NCBI RefSeq assembly: GCF_039521325.1
Contig: NZ_BAAACD010000026.1
Direction: 5' to 3' (one strand)
DNA from: Clostridium_X cadaveris
GTDB taxonomy: Bacteria > Bacillota > Clostridia > Clostridiales > Clostridiaceae
Length of the DNA stretch: 64,000 nucleotides
Positions 8,960 through 18,259 of the stretch are shown piece by piece (within the stretch, counting starts at the first letter, position 1; every line of letters starts with the position of its first letter). The notes below the pieces were generated by a model. That model did not search any database. It was not told the origin of the DNA and saw only the letters and a list, made by a program, of their open reading frames with translations. A program made the translations under genes and the position numbers.

Positions 8960-9865
8960 TTATATTATTTCATTTAATAGTTCATTTACTTTTTCTTTTG
9001 TTGCTAACCCCTTTGAAAATGCACTAGCACTTCCTGTTGCAATTCCCATTTTAAAAGCTTTTTCAAAATCATTATTTTCCAAATATCCAGCTAGAAATCC
9101 TCCAACCATTGAGTCTCCTGCCCCAACTGAATTTACTAGTTTACCTTTTGGAACATCGCTCTTTAACACCGTACCATCTTCAGTTACCATTATAGCTCCA
9201 TCTCCAGCCATAGAAATGAGAACATTTCTTGCTCCCATATCTTGCAGCTTTTTAGCGTAATCTATAATTTCATCATGAGATTTAAGTTCTATACCAAATA
9301 ATTCTCCAAGTTCGTGATGATTTGGCTTTATTAAAAACGGCTTATACTTTAAAACATTTAAAAGAAGCTTGCCTGTTGCATCTACTATTGTTTTAACGTT
9401 CTTTTCCTCTACCATTGCCATTATTCTCTCATAAATATCCTTTGGTATCGTAGATGGAATACTTCCTGCTAGAACTAAGATATCGCCTTCTTTAAGTGTT
9501 TTAATCTTTTGAAACATATTTTCTAAATCTTCATCACTTATTCTAGGACCCTGCCCGTTTATCTCAGATTCTTTATTTGATTTCAGTTTAACATTAATCC
9601 TAGATATACCCTCTGTTAACTTTATAAAATCTGTATCACAGCCTAGTTCTCTTACTCTTCTCTCTATTTCATCACCAGTAAATCCAGCAATAAATCCAAG
9701 AGTTTTATTTTTAACTCCTAAATTATTTAAAACTATAGAAACATTTATACCCTTACCTCCAGCATAAATTTCCTCATAGCAGCTTCTATTAACAGCTCCA
9801 TCTTTAAAGTCTTTAACCTCTACAATGTAATCTAAAGCTGGATTAAATGTTATTGTGTAAATCAT
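8960..9865 (-). CDS. fruK: 1-phosphofructokinase
   Basis: Phosphorylates fructose-1-phosphate to fructose-1,6-bisphosphate in the cytoplasm (301 aa). PfkB family: the N-terminal sugar-binding signature GGKGINVS lies near 37-44 and the C-terminal ATP/anion-hole signature GAGDSMVGGFLAGY near 249-262, with the catalytic Asp in GAGD. The start overlaps the end of fruR by four bases (ATGA type), showing coupling. Paired with fruA downstream, it completes fructose entry into glycolysis. Confidence 0.95.
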   Translation of the reverse strand: MIYTITFNPALDYIVEVKDFKDGAVNRSCYEEIYAGGKGINVSIVLNNLGVKNKTLGFIAGFTGDEIERRVRELGCDTDFIKLTEGISRINVKLKSNKESEINGQGPRISDEDLENMFQKIKTLKEGDILVLAGSIPSTIPKDIYERIMAMVEEKNVKTIVDATGKLLLNVLKYKPFLIKPNHHELGELFGIELKSHDEIIDYAKKLQDMGARNVLISMAGDGAIMVTEDGTVLKSDVPKGKLVNSVGAGDSMVGGFLAGYLENNDFEKAFKMGIATGSASAFSKGLATKEKVNELLNEII

Positions 9866-10623
9866 CTTATTACCACCTCTAATATTTTTGTATCTGCTTT
9901 TACTAGTTCTTTATATTTATTATCTACATTTGATGTGATTATTGCTGCATCTTTTATATCTGCAAAAGTTACACAACTAACTTCATTAAATTTTGAATCA
10001 TCAGCTAATATGTAAGCCTCTCTTGCTTTCTTTAATGCTGTTTCCTTTACAAGAGCTTCCTTTATTTCTGGAGTAGTGAATCCATTTTCTAAGCACACTC
10101 CATTAGTACCAAAGAATCCTTTGGTAAAATTATATTTTTTAAGACAGTTCACAGCTTCAATTCCTATAATAGCTTGTGTTAATATTTTTACTTCTCCTGC
10201 CAAAATATATACGGTAAAGCCTCTTGAAACTAATCTGCTTGCATGGTTTATTCCATTAGTAACATATACTGCATTTTTCTCTTCAATAAAATCCACCATA
10301 AGTTCCGTGGTTGTTCCTGCATCAATATAAACAAAATCATTAGCTTTTATTAGACTTGCTGCCTTTCTTGCTATTGATATTTTTTCCTCAGTATGAAGAT
10401 TTTTTCTAACCTCTATTTCATCATCTTTCGTATGGATATTTTTTTTAATAGAAGTTGCTCCACCATGAACTTTATTAAGCTTTCCTTGATTATGAAGAAA
10501 GTTAAGATCTCTTCTTATAGTTGATTCTGACGTGTCCAGCATTTCCACTAAAGTGCTCACATGAACCACTGAGTGTTTTTTCAATTCATTCAAAATCAAT
10601 TCATGTCTTTCTTCTGTTAACAT
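9862..10623 (-). CDS. fruR: DeoR-family fructose operon repressor
   Basis: DNA-binding regulator, 253 aa. Residues about 1-57 form a DeoR winged helix-turn-helix (TLVEMLDTSESTIRRDL); the rest is the DeoR C-terminal sugar-phosphate sensor with the segment IDAGTTTELM near 99-108. It heads the operon and overlaps fruK, the common arrangement for a repressor released by fructose-1-phosphate. A promoter with 17-base spacing lies directly upstream. The inducer is inferred from family and neighbours. Confidence 0.9.
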   Translation of the reverse strand: MLTEERHELILNELKKHSVVHVSTLVEMLDTSESTIRRDLNFLHNQGKLNKVHGGATSIKKNIHTKDDEIEVRKNLHTEEKISIARKAASLIKANDFVYIDAGTTTELMVDFIEEKNAVYVTNGINHASRLVSRGFTVYILAGEVKILTQAIIGIEAVNCLKKYNFTKGFFGTNGVCLENGFTTPEIKEALVKETALKKAREAYILADDSKFNEVSCVTFADIKDAAIITSNVDNKYKELVKADTKILEVVIR

Positions 10624-10644
10624 TTACACCACTTCCTCAATTTC

Positions 10645-10673
10645 ATAATACTCCATTTTAAATCCAAAATCAA
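10645..10673 (-). promoter_or_regulatory. Sigma-A promoter of the fruRKA operon
   Basis: Minus strand TTGATT, 17 bases, TATTAT, ending 22 bases before the fruR start. No sure operator was found, though TTGA-type half sites occur around the -35. Confidence 0.6.
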
Positions 10674-10718
10674 GCATAATAATTCAAAAACAATCATTTT
10701 CATTCATTCTTATAAAAT

Positions 10719-10753
10719 AAAAATCCATGGTCTTAAAATAACCATGGATTTTT
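10719..10753 (-). terminator. Terminator of the YtrA-type ABC operon
   Basis: Perfect 13-bp arms (10719-10731, 10741-10753) immediately past the permease stop, followed on the minus strand by TTTATTTTAT. Confidence 0.8.
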
Positions 10754-10756
10754 ATA

Positions 10757-11560
10757 TTATTCTAAATTAAGTTTTCTAGTTAATATATAATGACTTATAA
10801 TAAAATATGCCACTGAATATATAGTTACTGATACTATTGCGAAAAGAAATATAAAGTGGAAATGTGTAGTTGTAATACCCTCTATTCTTAGGTTTTCAAA
10901 ACTATTTATTATTGGATTAAAAGCAAAGGTTGTTATTATTTCTGATACTGTAGTTAAACCTATAAATGCTCCAAATGAAGCTAATATCTTCGCTTTAGCA
11001 AATAAATTTCCTATAGATAATGAAGCGTATATTATTAGTATTGAAGAAACTAGTCCAGATATCATCATTAATATTATTTCTATACTAAAGAATATAACAT
11101 TGCTTCCTGAATATCTGTAAGCTTCTTTAAAAAATTCAGATATAAAATCCCAAGATACAGAGAACATATCTTTTTGATAAGCTAAAATCAATATAGAAAG
11201 CATAGCCATAATTACGCTTAATATCATCCATATTGAAGCTGTTAAAAGCTTACTCATTATATTCTGCCATGGCTTAACTGGCAATGTATTCATAAGATAT
11301 CCTTCATCTCCTAAAAGATTTGTTCGATATCTTTGAATTATTACAAATAGTGTAACTATAAATATAGATACCATTATAACAACATATATTATCATAGTGG
11401 TAACTTTAATAAAAGTTCCAAAAGTACTACTTGAATCTATAGCTGACATATCTCCCATAAACAATTTATTTATAATCGCAAAAATCATAAGTGCTACATA
11501 TAATGGGACTAATAATCTTCCTGTAGCTTTAAATTCATATTTCATCAATTTTCCTAACAT
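10757..11560 (-). CDS. ABC-2 type transporter permease
   Basis: Membrane subunit of an ABC exporter, 267 aa, six predicted spans (about 17-35, 55-78, 105-128, 155-180, 190-212, 235-258). The polar start MLGKLMKYEFKATGR is typical of small ABC-2 permeases next to GntR/YtrA regulators. Its start overlaps the ATPase gene by seven bases. Transport of a cell-envelope-active compound is the usual role of such sets; nothing here shows the substrate. Confidence 0.82.
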   Translation of the reverse strand: MLGKLMKYEFKATGRLLVPLYVALMIFAIINKLFMGDMSAIDSSSTFGTFIKVTTMIIYVVIMVSIFIVTLFVIIQRYRTNLLGDEGYLMNTLPVKPWQNIMSKLLTASIWMILSVIMAMLSILILAYQKDMFSVSWDFISEFFKEAYRYSGSNVIFFSIEIILMMISGLVSSILIIYASLSIGNLFAKAKILASFGAFIGLTTVSEIITTFAFNPIINSFENLRIEGITTTHFHFIFLFAIVSVTIYSVAYFIISHYILTRKLNLE

Positions 11561-12255
11561 CTAAATACCTCCCTAAACAGTTCATCAACACTCTTGCCTT
11601 CTTCCTCTCTTATATCATCAACGCTCTTAGTAAGGTAAATCTCTCCATATGATATAAATATAACATCATCTAGAACCTTTTCTATATCTGATATAAGGTG
11701 AGTTGAAATCACTATAGTAGAGTTTTCATTGTAGTTAGTTATAATAGTGTTTAAGATATAATCTCTCGCTGCTGGGTCAACACCTGCTATTGGCTCGTCT
11801 AAAAAATACAAATCCGCTTCTCTGCTCATAACTAATATCAATTGAACTTTTTCCTTTGTACCTTTTGACATAGTCTTTAATTTATCATTTGCATTAATCT
11901 TTAATTTTCCAAGCATATCATAAGCTTTTTCTGAGTTAAAATCTTCATAAAAGTCTGAGAAAAATTTTATTATATCGGAAACTCTCATCCAGTTATTTAA
12001 GTAGGTTCTCTCTGGAAGATATGAAACTATCTTTTTAGTTTCAACTCCTGGCTTCATACCCTTTATAAGTATTTCTCCATTAGTTGGTGTTAGGAGTCCG
12101 TTGGCAAGTTTTATTAAGGTACTTTTTCCACTTCCATTTGGTCCAAGAAGTCCGACTATTCTTCCTTTTTTTATAGTAAGATCTATCCCATCTAAAGCTT
12201 TTTTATTACCATAATCTTTTGTAAGACCTTTACATTCTAGTATTACGTCACTCAT
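11554..12255 (-). CDS. ABC transporter ATP-binding protein, YtrB type
   Basis: Cytoplasmic ATPase, 233 aa, one domain. Walker A is GPNGSGKST near 38-46, the signature is the variant MSKGTKEKVQL near 133-143 instead of LSGGQ, and Walker B is DLYFLDEPIAGVD near 152-164, followed by the switch histidine in VISTHLI. The variant signature is common in YtrB-like and CcmA-like exporters. It overlaps the regulator gene by one base and the permease by seven. Confidence 0.92.
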   Translation of the reverse strand: MSDVILECKGLTKDYGNKKALDGIDLTIKKGRIVGLLGPNGSGKSTLIKLANGLLTPTNGEILIKGMKPGVETKKIVSYLPERTYLNNWMRVSDIIKFFSDFYEDFNSEKAYDMLGKLKINANDKLKTMSKGTKEKVQLILVMSREADLYFLDEPIAGVDPAARDYILNTIITNYNENSTIVISTHLISDIEKVLDDVIFISYGEIYLTKSVDDIREEEGKSVDELFREVFRC

Positions 12256-12623
12256 TACTCCATCTCCTTCATTACCTGTTCTAATACCTTTAACGTTCTG
12301 TCTTTCTCAAAACCTATCTTCTGCATCTTCTTTAAAAATTCCTTTATTTCATTCTTGGCTAGATTTTCCTGCATATCTTTTATCATATCAATATCCTCCG
12401 TTATAAATCTACCACTTGTTCTTACACTATAAACTAAATTAATTCTCTCAAGCTCTGTTAAAGCTTTCTGCATAGTATTTGGATTTACCGCTGCCTCAGC
12501 TGCCAAATCTCTAACTGATGGAAGCTTTTCTCCTGACTTATATTCACCTGATACTATCTTAAGTGTTATCTGATCCATCAGTTGAGTATAAATTGGTCTG
12601 TCATTTTTTAATTCCCATGACAT
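12255..12623 (-). CDS. GntR-family regulator, YtrA subfamily
   Basis: Short transcription regulator, 122 aa, the size of the YtrA subfamily. The GntR winged helix lies at about 10-75 (GEKLPSVRDLAAEAAVNPNT is its recognition part), followed by a short helical dimerisation tail instead of a large effector domain. It is first in the operon and coupled to the ATPase. The promoter upstream carries an inverted repeat on the transcription start, so it most likely represses its own operon until an envelope stress or antibiotic signal appears (inference from the family). Confidence 0.92.
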   Translation of the reverse strand: MSWELKNDRPIYTQLMDQITLKIVSGEYKSGEKLPSVRDLAAEAAVNPNTMQKALTELERINLVYSVRTSGRFITEDIDMIKDMQENLAKNEIKEFLKKMQKIGFEKDRTLKVLEQVMKEME

Positions 12624-12656
12624 AATCTCAACTCCTTAATTTGTATTATTGTAATG

Positions 12657-12678
12657 TTGTATTAATACCTTAATACAA
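12657..12678. promoter_or_regulatory. Candidate YtrA-type operator
   Basis: Inverted repeat TTGTATTA - 6 bases - TAATACAA directly downstream of the -10 of the regulator's own promoter. A third copy of the half-site, TTGTATTA, lies at 12641-12648. The position over the start site suits a repressor. Confidence 0.6.
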
Positions 12679-12706
12679 TAATACTACCTTAATATTTTTA
12701 TGTCAA
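12678..12706 (-). promoter_or_regulatory. Sigma-A promoter of the GntR-ABC operon
   Basis: Minus strand consensus TTGACA, 17 bases, TATTAT, 55 bases upstream of the GntR start. Confidence 0.75.
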
Positions 12707-12773
12707 TATCATTTTCATAAAATATAAAATAAAAACAGCAATGGATTTCTAATCATTCATTGCTGTCATATAT

Positions 12774-13811
12774 CTACTTTAAATTTTCCTTAGTAAACTT
12801 TTCATGAGGTATATCTATATACTTGCCACTTCTAAGTCCATATATAGAAGTAATTGACCCTCTAGTTATTATATCATAAGCTGAATCTATTATGGCTTGT
12901 GCCTGTTTTACATAGTTATTTATTACTGTTCCTTCCATGTTTCCTTCTTCTATCTCTTTTATCGCCTCTGGAATTCCGTCTATACCAACTACTAAAGGCC
13001 TTTTATTTTTTTCTATTTTTGCATCCTTTAAGGCTGCTATAGCTCCAAGAGCCATTGCATCATTATTGCAAAATACAACTTCTATATCAGTACCATATTC
13101 ATTTATCCACTTTGCCATTTTAGAATTTCCTTGTGAACTCTGCCAGTTTGCGGTTTCATCTGCAAGCTTTTGAAGTTCTATGCCACTTTCATTTACAGTT
13201 TTTATACAATACTCTGTTCTAAGAAGAGTATCTTGATGTTCTTGCTCACCTTCTAGCATAACATATTGAACTTTCCCATCCCCATTCTTGTCAACATAAC
13301 TTTTATCTTTTTTATATGCATCAACTATTATCTCTCCTTGAATCTCCCCTGACTGCTTAGCTAAACCGCCTACATAATAAGATTTATTCCAAAGATACAT
13401 ATCTTCTTCTACAGGCTCTCTATTAAAGAATATTAGAGGTATATCAGCTTTTCTGCATTTTTCAACAATTACAGCAGCTTCTGTTCTATCTACCATATTT
13501 ACGCAAATAGCATCATACCCCTGTTTTATAAATTTATCTACTTGATTACTTTGCTCAAGAGAACTTCCATTAGCATATAATACATTTACATTTATTTCGC
13601 AGTTCTCATCAAAACTTTTAGTCTTAGCGTATTCCTCTACACTTTTAGCTACATTTGATATAAACATATCATCTTGTTTATAGAAAGTAACTCCTATTTT
13701 CATATCTTTTGTTGGTTTTATACTCTGATTTTTAAATTCACATGAAGTAAAAACTCCTGTCATAGATATAATAGATATTCCTAAAAGAATTTTGTTATAC
13801 CATCTTCCCAT
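12774..13811 (-). CDS. MglB-like galactose/glucose-binding lipoprotein (second copy)
   Basis: Extracellular sugar-binding lipoprotein, about 345 aa, type 1 periplasmic-binding fold. The lipobox ends FTSC about 24 residues in. Segments GVTFYKQDDMF, NMVDRTEAAVI, FFNREPVEEDM and VFCNNDAMALGAIAALKDA match MglB-type glucose/galactose proteins and resemble the mglB 9 kb further right, so the two are paralogs. DKNGDGKVQYV near 185 is the usual calcium-binding loop. A GTG at 13817 (four bases after AGGAGG) is an alternative to the ATG used here (ten bases after). It is the last gene of a YesN-YesM-sensor cluster with no permease of its own, so a sensing role is likely. Confidence 0.88.
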   Translation of the reverse strand: MGRWYNKILLGISIISMTGVFTSCEFKNQSIKPTKDMKIGVTFYKQDDMFISNVAKSVEEYAKTKSFDENCEINVNVLYANGSSLEQSNQVDKFIKQGYDAICVNMVDRTEAAVIVEKCRKADIPLIFFNREPVEEDMYLWNKSYYVGGLAKQSGEIQGEIIVDAYKKDKSYVDKNGDGKVQYVMLEGEQEHQDTLLRTEYCIKTVNESGIELQKLADETANWQSSQGNSKMAKWINEYGTDIEVVFCNNDAMALGAIAALKDAKIEKNKRPLVVGIDGIPEAIKEIEEGNMEGTVINNYVKQAQAIIDSAYDIITRGSITSIYGLRSGKYIDIPHEKFTKENLK

Positions 13812-13830
13812 CCACACATTTCCTCCTGGT

Positions 13831-14811
13831 TTATTTTACAAAAGAAAATAATAATCTTTGATTTTCCTTAGAGTACATGTTGTCGCTATTTATAACAGTA
13901 GACCTTATAATACTATCATCAACTTTTCTGCCAGAAATTTTATCTACAGCATTTTTCACTCCCAAATATCCTATATTAAATTCATTTTCGGTTGCAATAG
14001 CTGTAATCTGCCTATTTTCTAATAATGAAATTATTTTACTATCACTTCCTGCTCCATAAAGCTTTATGCTACACTCTGCTTCACTACCTTCTGCATTTAA
14101 TGAACGTTTGGCTTCGCCTATGTTTTGAAGAATGTAACTATCAAAAGCTACTATAGAATCTACGCTGTTGTATTGAAGGAAACTCTTTGCTTGGCTATAA
14201 TATTTTTCAGTTTCTTCATCACTCATATTCCAATATAAAAGAGTATTATTTGATTTATTCATTGTATCAATAAATCCATCATATCTTTCCTTTATGCTGC
14301 TGCAATCAAGTCCATTTTTCACTACCACTACCTTTTCATCTTTTACTTGGTGATTTAAAATTTCTCTAGCCAAATCTACTCCTAGTGCATAATTGTCACA
14401 GCTTACTTTATTTATTTTATTCTTGATATTTATATCAGAATCAATAAGAACTACAGGTTTATCCTTGTTGACTTTTTCAATAGTCTCACTTAATTCTTCG
14501 TAACTTGCCGGATCAATTAATATTGCATCTGATTCATTTGAAATTTCCTTTTTTATATTTTCTATCTGCTCTTCTACATTATTTTCTTTAGATAATGATA
14601 TGAATTTTATATTGGCATTAACCTCTGATGCTGCTTGTTCAGCACCACTTTTCATTATTCTTCTGCTTTCATTCATTTTCCCTCGTGTTATTATTGAAAT
14701 GTTATATACTTTATTTTCATTATCAGAAAAAATGCTATCTTTCAAAATAAGTACCATGAACATCAACGCTAGCAATAATATATATACTATGGCCTTCTTC
14801 TTTTTTTTCAT
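13831..14811 (-). CDS. Membrane-anchored periplasmic-binding-fold sugar sensor
   Basis: Protein of 326 aa with a lysine-rich start, one hydrophobic span (about 8-24) and no lipobox cysteine, so it is probably a tethered rather than a lipid-anchored protein. The rest has the LacI/RbsB-like binding fold: IITRGKMNESRRIMKSG, AILIDPASYEEL and VVLIDSDIN in the first lobe, and IVAFDSYILQNIGEAKRSL in the second. It starts three bases after the histidine kinase stop and carries its own AAGGAGATTT site. The arrangement resembles the three-component sugar sensors (binding protein, LytS/YesM kinase, YesN regulator) described for xylose or arabinose uptake in Firmicutes. Ligand unknown. Confidence 0.8.
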   Translation of the reverse strand: MKKKKKAIVYILLLALMFMVLILKDSIFSDNENKVYNISIITRGKMNESRRIMKSGAEQAASEVNANIKFISLSKENNVEEQIENIKKEISNESDAILIDPASYEELSETIEKVNKDKPVVLIDSDINIKNKINKVSCDNYALGVDLAREILNHQVKDEKVVVVKNGLDCSSIKERYDGFIDTMNKSNNTLLYWNMSDEETEKYYSQAKSFLQYNSVDSIVAFDSYILQNIGEAKRSLNAEGSEAECSIKLYGAGSDSKIISLLENRQITAIATENEFNIGYLGVKNAVDKISGRKVDDSIIRSTVINSDNMYSKENQRLLFSFVK

Positions 14812-14814
14812 AAA

Positions 14815-16605
14815 CTAAATCTCCTTATTTTGAATCTCTTCATATTTCACACATGGCATATGAATGCTTATAGTCGTGCCTTCATCCGGTTCACTATAAA
14901 TTTTTAGTCCATAATCATCTCCACAATAAAGTTTTATTCTAGCATTTACATTTTTAAGACCTGTCCCAGAACCTTTTTTTGTAGATTTCAGCTCCTTAAG
15001 TAAAAGCTCATCCGCTACCTCCTGCTCCATTCCGAGACCATTATCCTTAACATCTATATATAAATCACCATCTTTTATATATGCTAAAATCACAATTTCT
15101 CCGTCACCTTCCATAAATTCCATACCATGATATATAGCATTCTCTATAAGAGGTTGTACAATTAGCTTTATGCTCATTAGGTCAAGTACCTCATCCTGTA
15201 CTTCAAATCTATATTCAAATTTATTTTTGTATCTTATACTTTGAATCTTTAAATAATTTTCTGCATGCTCTATTTCTGATTTTACAGTGATTATATTTTT
15301 CCCTTTGCTCAAACTTATTCTAAATAATTTTGCAAGAGCTGTAACCATATTTATAGCACCTTCATAATTCCCATTCTCAATCATCCAAATTATAGAATCT
15401 AATGTATTATATAAAAAGTGAGGATTTATCTGTGCTTGAAGTGCATTAAGCTCACTTTTTCTTTTTCCTTCCTGCTCTTTTACTATATTGTCCATAAGTG
15501 AATGAAGCTGGTCAACCATAGATTGAATTGCATTTCCTAGGTGAGTTATTTCGTAGGAACCACTTATGGATATCTGAATGTCTTTCGCACCGTTTTCAAG
15601 CTTTCTAACCGAATTTTCTAGTTCCGTTATAGGATTTGTTATACGCATAGCTACAAATTTATTTATTAAAATAAGTATTATTATGGCAAAGGTCATTATT
15701 ACTATGACAAATACTTTCATCTGATTATAATCAGATGTTATATCTCTCATAGGAGTTACACATACAATCTTCCATCCTGTGTATCCCATAGTTTTTACCG
15801 TTATTACTCTCTGCTGTCCTTGAAACACCTCATTATGATTTCCATCTTCTAGATTTGCATGTTTTAAATTGTTCTCTTCAATAAGATTGCTATATATAAG
15901 CTGCTGCCTTGGGTGATATATAATCTCTCCATTTTTATGAACAAGATAAGTGTAAGAAGATTTTCTAAGAGTAACATTTTTAAAAATCTGTTCTATAGCT
16001 CTGAAATTCATGTCTACAACAAGAACCCCTCTTCTAACTTTTCCGTTGTAAGTGAGTTCAACCTGCCTGCTAAGAGATACTACCCAATGATATTCATAGT
16101 TAGGATCAAAAAACAGATTTTCTATATGAGGTGTTGAAAAGTGTACATTTTCCCCTTCTTCTATAGCTTTTTTAAACCACTCACTACCTGCTGGATTTGC
16201 CGTTTTCTTAAGCTGTCCTAAAGGTGAGGACGCTACCAGTTCCCCGTCCTCCAAAAATACACATATACTTACTATAGAATCTTTATTTGTGTCATATAAT
16301 AAATTCAGTTCATTTTCTATACTGTCTTTGTCAAAATCAGCTCTCTTTATTACGCTGTAATAAACTGAATTTGATATTTTTTTCATATTCCTTACATAGC
16401 TGTCTAGGTTTATATTTACTTGGTCTAATATAGCTATATTGTTTTGAGCTACAGTCTCCTTATTTGATGTTATATACCTTATGTATAATGTAATACCAAC
16501 ACTAAACATACCTATTACAGATATAAGTGTAAATGAAATTGCTATCATCTGTTGTATACTTATTTTTTTATATTTTTTGATAATAACCCCCATAACTTTA
16601 CTCAT
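14815..16605 (-). CDS. Sensor histidine kinase, YesM type
   Basis: Membrane sensor kinase, about 596 aa. An N-terminal span (about 18-40), an extracellular Cache-like sensor region (about 41-275), a second span (about 280-302), HAMP (about 303-360), a His-kinase domain with the phospho-acceptor motif INPHFLYNTLDS and a HATPase with VQPLIENAIYHG (N box) and GLGLxN-type GTGLKNVNARI. The chosen ATG lies 10 bases past the response-regulator stop; the longer open frame overlaps that gene. The ribosome site is weak and a second ATG four codons in is possible. It pairs with the YesN regulator upstream and two sugar-binding proteins downstream. Confidence 0.9.
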   Translation of the reverse strand: MSKVMGVIIKKYKKISIQQMIAISFTLISVIGMFSVGITLYIRYITSNKETVAQNNIAILDQVNINLDSYVRNMKKISNSVYYSVIKRADFDKDSIENELNLLYDTNKDSIVSICVFLEDGELVASSPLGQLKKTANPAGSEWFKKAIEEGENVHFSTPHIENLFFDPNYEYHWVVSLSRQVELTYNGKVRRGVLVVDMNFRAIEQIFKNVTLRKSSYTYLVHKNGEIIYHPRQQLIYSNLIEENNLKHANLEDGNHNEVFQGQQRVITVKTMGYTGWKIVCVTPMRDITSDYNQMKVFVIVIMTFAIIILILINKFVAMRITNPITELENSVRKLENGAKDIQISISGSYEITHLGNAIQSMVDQLHSLMDNIVKEQEGKRKSELNALQAQINPHFLYNTLDSIIWMIENGNYEGAINMVTALAKLFRISLSKGKNIITVKSEIEHAENYLKIQSIRYKNKFEYRFEVQDEVLDLMSIKLIVQPLIENAIYHGMEFMEGDGEIVILAYIKDGDLYIDVKDNGLGMEQEVADELLLKELKSTKKGSGTGLKNVNARIKLYCGDDYGLKIYSEPDEGTTISIHMPCVKYEEIQNKEI

Positions 16606-16615
16606 TGTTTTCAGC

Positions 16616-18211
16616 TCAATTCTTTCTATATTTAGAAGGAGAAACTCCAAATTTCTTTTTAAATACATAGCTAAAGTAATTTGCTTCTTCATAACCTATT
16701 TTATTTGCTATGATGTAAGTCTTATCTGCAGTAGTATTTAAAAGTTTCACAGCTTCCTCAAGCCTAATTTCAGTAAGAAAATTAACAAAATTCATGTTCG
16801 TTTCCTTTTTAAATATAGTAGAAAAATATGTAGGACTTACGTGTATGCTATCACATAACTTATCCACTGAAATGTCATGGTCCATATAGTGTTTTCTTAT
16901 ATATTCTTTTGCATTTGCCACAATAAGAGATGAAGACCTCATTCTATTTTTTTTAATTCCATTGTTTATAGCTATAGCTTTATCTACAAACCACTCTTTT
17001 ATCTTATCTATAGAATTAATCTTTTCTAGAGATTTATAAAAATTGAATTCTTCACCAAAAATATCATTTAAATCTAAATTATATATCTGAACCAGCTTTA
17101 GCATAGCTGTCATTATTTCCATAAAATAAATTCTATATTGATTAAAAGGAAGTACAATACTTTCAATATCTTTAAATAGTTCATCTATTACATTTCTTAT
17201 CTCTTCTTTTGAAGACACTTTAACTGCATTTAGTAGTTCTCTTTCCTTATTTTCATCCAACTGAAGATTGATTGAAGTTGTATGCTCCACATCATTTATA
17301 TATATGGCATGTCCACTTCCTAAAACTACACTATATTCCAAAGCATCCTCTGCAGTTCTATATGATCTGTAAAGTTTAGATGGATTTAGTGCTATATCTC
17401 CAATTCCAGCTGCAATATTTCTATTCATTATTCTGTGGAATATTTTGCACACTTCATTTAATCCGTTTATTACTTTGTTTATATCGCTCTTATTATCAAA
17501 ATTTGCTATTACCACAACTTTGTCCACATATAAAAGGCTTACGAATCTACAAAATTTATTCATGTTTTCATCAACGATTTTCTTAATCGATATTAGAATA
17601 AGAGATTTCTCCTTAATAAAATCCTCATCACTTCTATCTTCATCATCCAATTTAATCAATCCTACAGCAAGGTGTTTACTTTGAAATTCTACACACAGCT
17701 TTTTCAGCTCTATGTTCCAGTCATCTGATTTTACACGTCCCTCTATAGCTCCTATGAAAAATTGTTCTCTAATCATAGGCAGACTTTCTAAGTAGTACTG
17801 TTTTAATATATCTATATTTCTTTTTTCATCATATTCTTTGTCTAGTCGTACTTTTAGATTTCTTAAAACCTCTGCAAGCTGAGCTGAATTTATAGGTTTC
17901 AATAAGTATTCGATTACATTTATCTTTATAGCTTGCTTTGCATATTCAAAATCATCATAACCCGAGAATACTATTATTTTTGTTGATGGGAGTATTTCTA
18001 CCAGCTTATTTCCCAATTCTAGCCCATCCATAAATGGCATTCTTATATCTGTCATTATTACATCTGGTTCCAGCTTTTCTGCTTTTTCTAAAGCTTCTTG
18101 TCCATTTTCTGCATCCCCTACCACTACAAAGTCAAAAGATTTCCAGTCCATTTTTTTTATTATTCCAAGCCTTACTTCTTCTTCGTCATCCACTATCATG
18201 ATCTTATACAT
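16616..18211 (-). CDS. Response regulator with AraC-type DNA-binding domain, YesN type
   Basis: Cytoplasmic response regulator of 531 aa. The receiver domain (about 1-120) has Asp8, Asp9, phospho-Asp55 in MTDIRMPFMDG and Lys in EYLLKPI. A long middle region (about 150-400) links to a C-terminal AraC double helix-turn-helix (about 425-530) ending YFSYVFKKKFGVSPSKYRK. It is the first gene of the cluster, with a promoter and a CcpA-like site upstream. The probable target is the mgl operon 5 kb away and its own cluster; this is inferred from position. Confidence 0.92.
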   Translation of the reverse strand: MYKIMIVDDEEEVRLGIIKKMDWKSFDFVVVGDAENGQEALEKAEKLEPDVIMTDIRMPFMDGLELGNKLVEILPSTKIIVFSGYDDFEYAKQAIKINVIEYLLKPINSAQLAEVLRNLKVRLDKEYDEKRNIDILKQYYLESLPMIREQFFIGAIEGRVKSDDWNIELKKLCVEFQSKHLAVGLIKLDDEDRSDEDFIKEKSLILISIKKIVDENMNKFCRFVSLLYVDKVVVIANFDNKSDINKVINGLNEVCKIFHRIMNRNIAAGIGDIALNPSKLYRSYRTAEDALEYSVVLGSGHAIYINDVEHTTSINLQLDENKERELLNAVKVSSKEEIRNVIDELFKDIESIVLPFNQYRIYFMEIMTAMLKLVQIYNLDLNDIFGEEFNFYKSLEKINSIDKIKEWFVDKAIAINNGIKKNRMRSSSLIVANAKEYIRKHYMDHDISVDKLCDSIHVSPTYFSTIFKKETNMNFVNFLTEIRLEEAVKLLNTTADKTYIIANKIGYEEANYFSYVFKKKFGVSPSKYRKN

Positions 18212-18230
18212 GGGCTATCCTCCTAAATGT

Positions 18231-18245
18231 AGTAATCGTTTTAAA
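18231..18245. promoter_or_regulatory. Candidate CcpA (cre) site in the YesN leader
   Basis: Read on the minus strand, TTTAAAACGATTACT fits the cre consensus WTGNAANCGNWNNCW with one mismatch (T for G at position 3). It falls just downstream of the predicted start of transcription, a place where CcpA blocks elongation. Confidence 0.5.
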
Positions 18246-18259
18246 CATATCTATAAACA

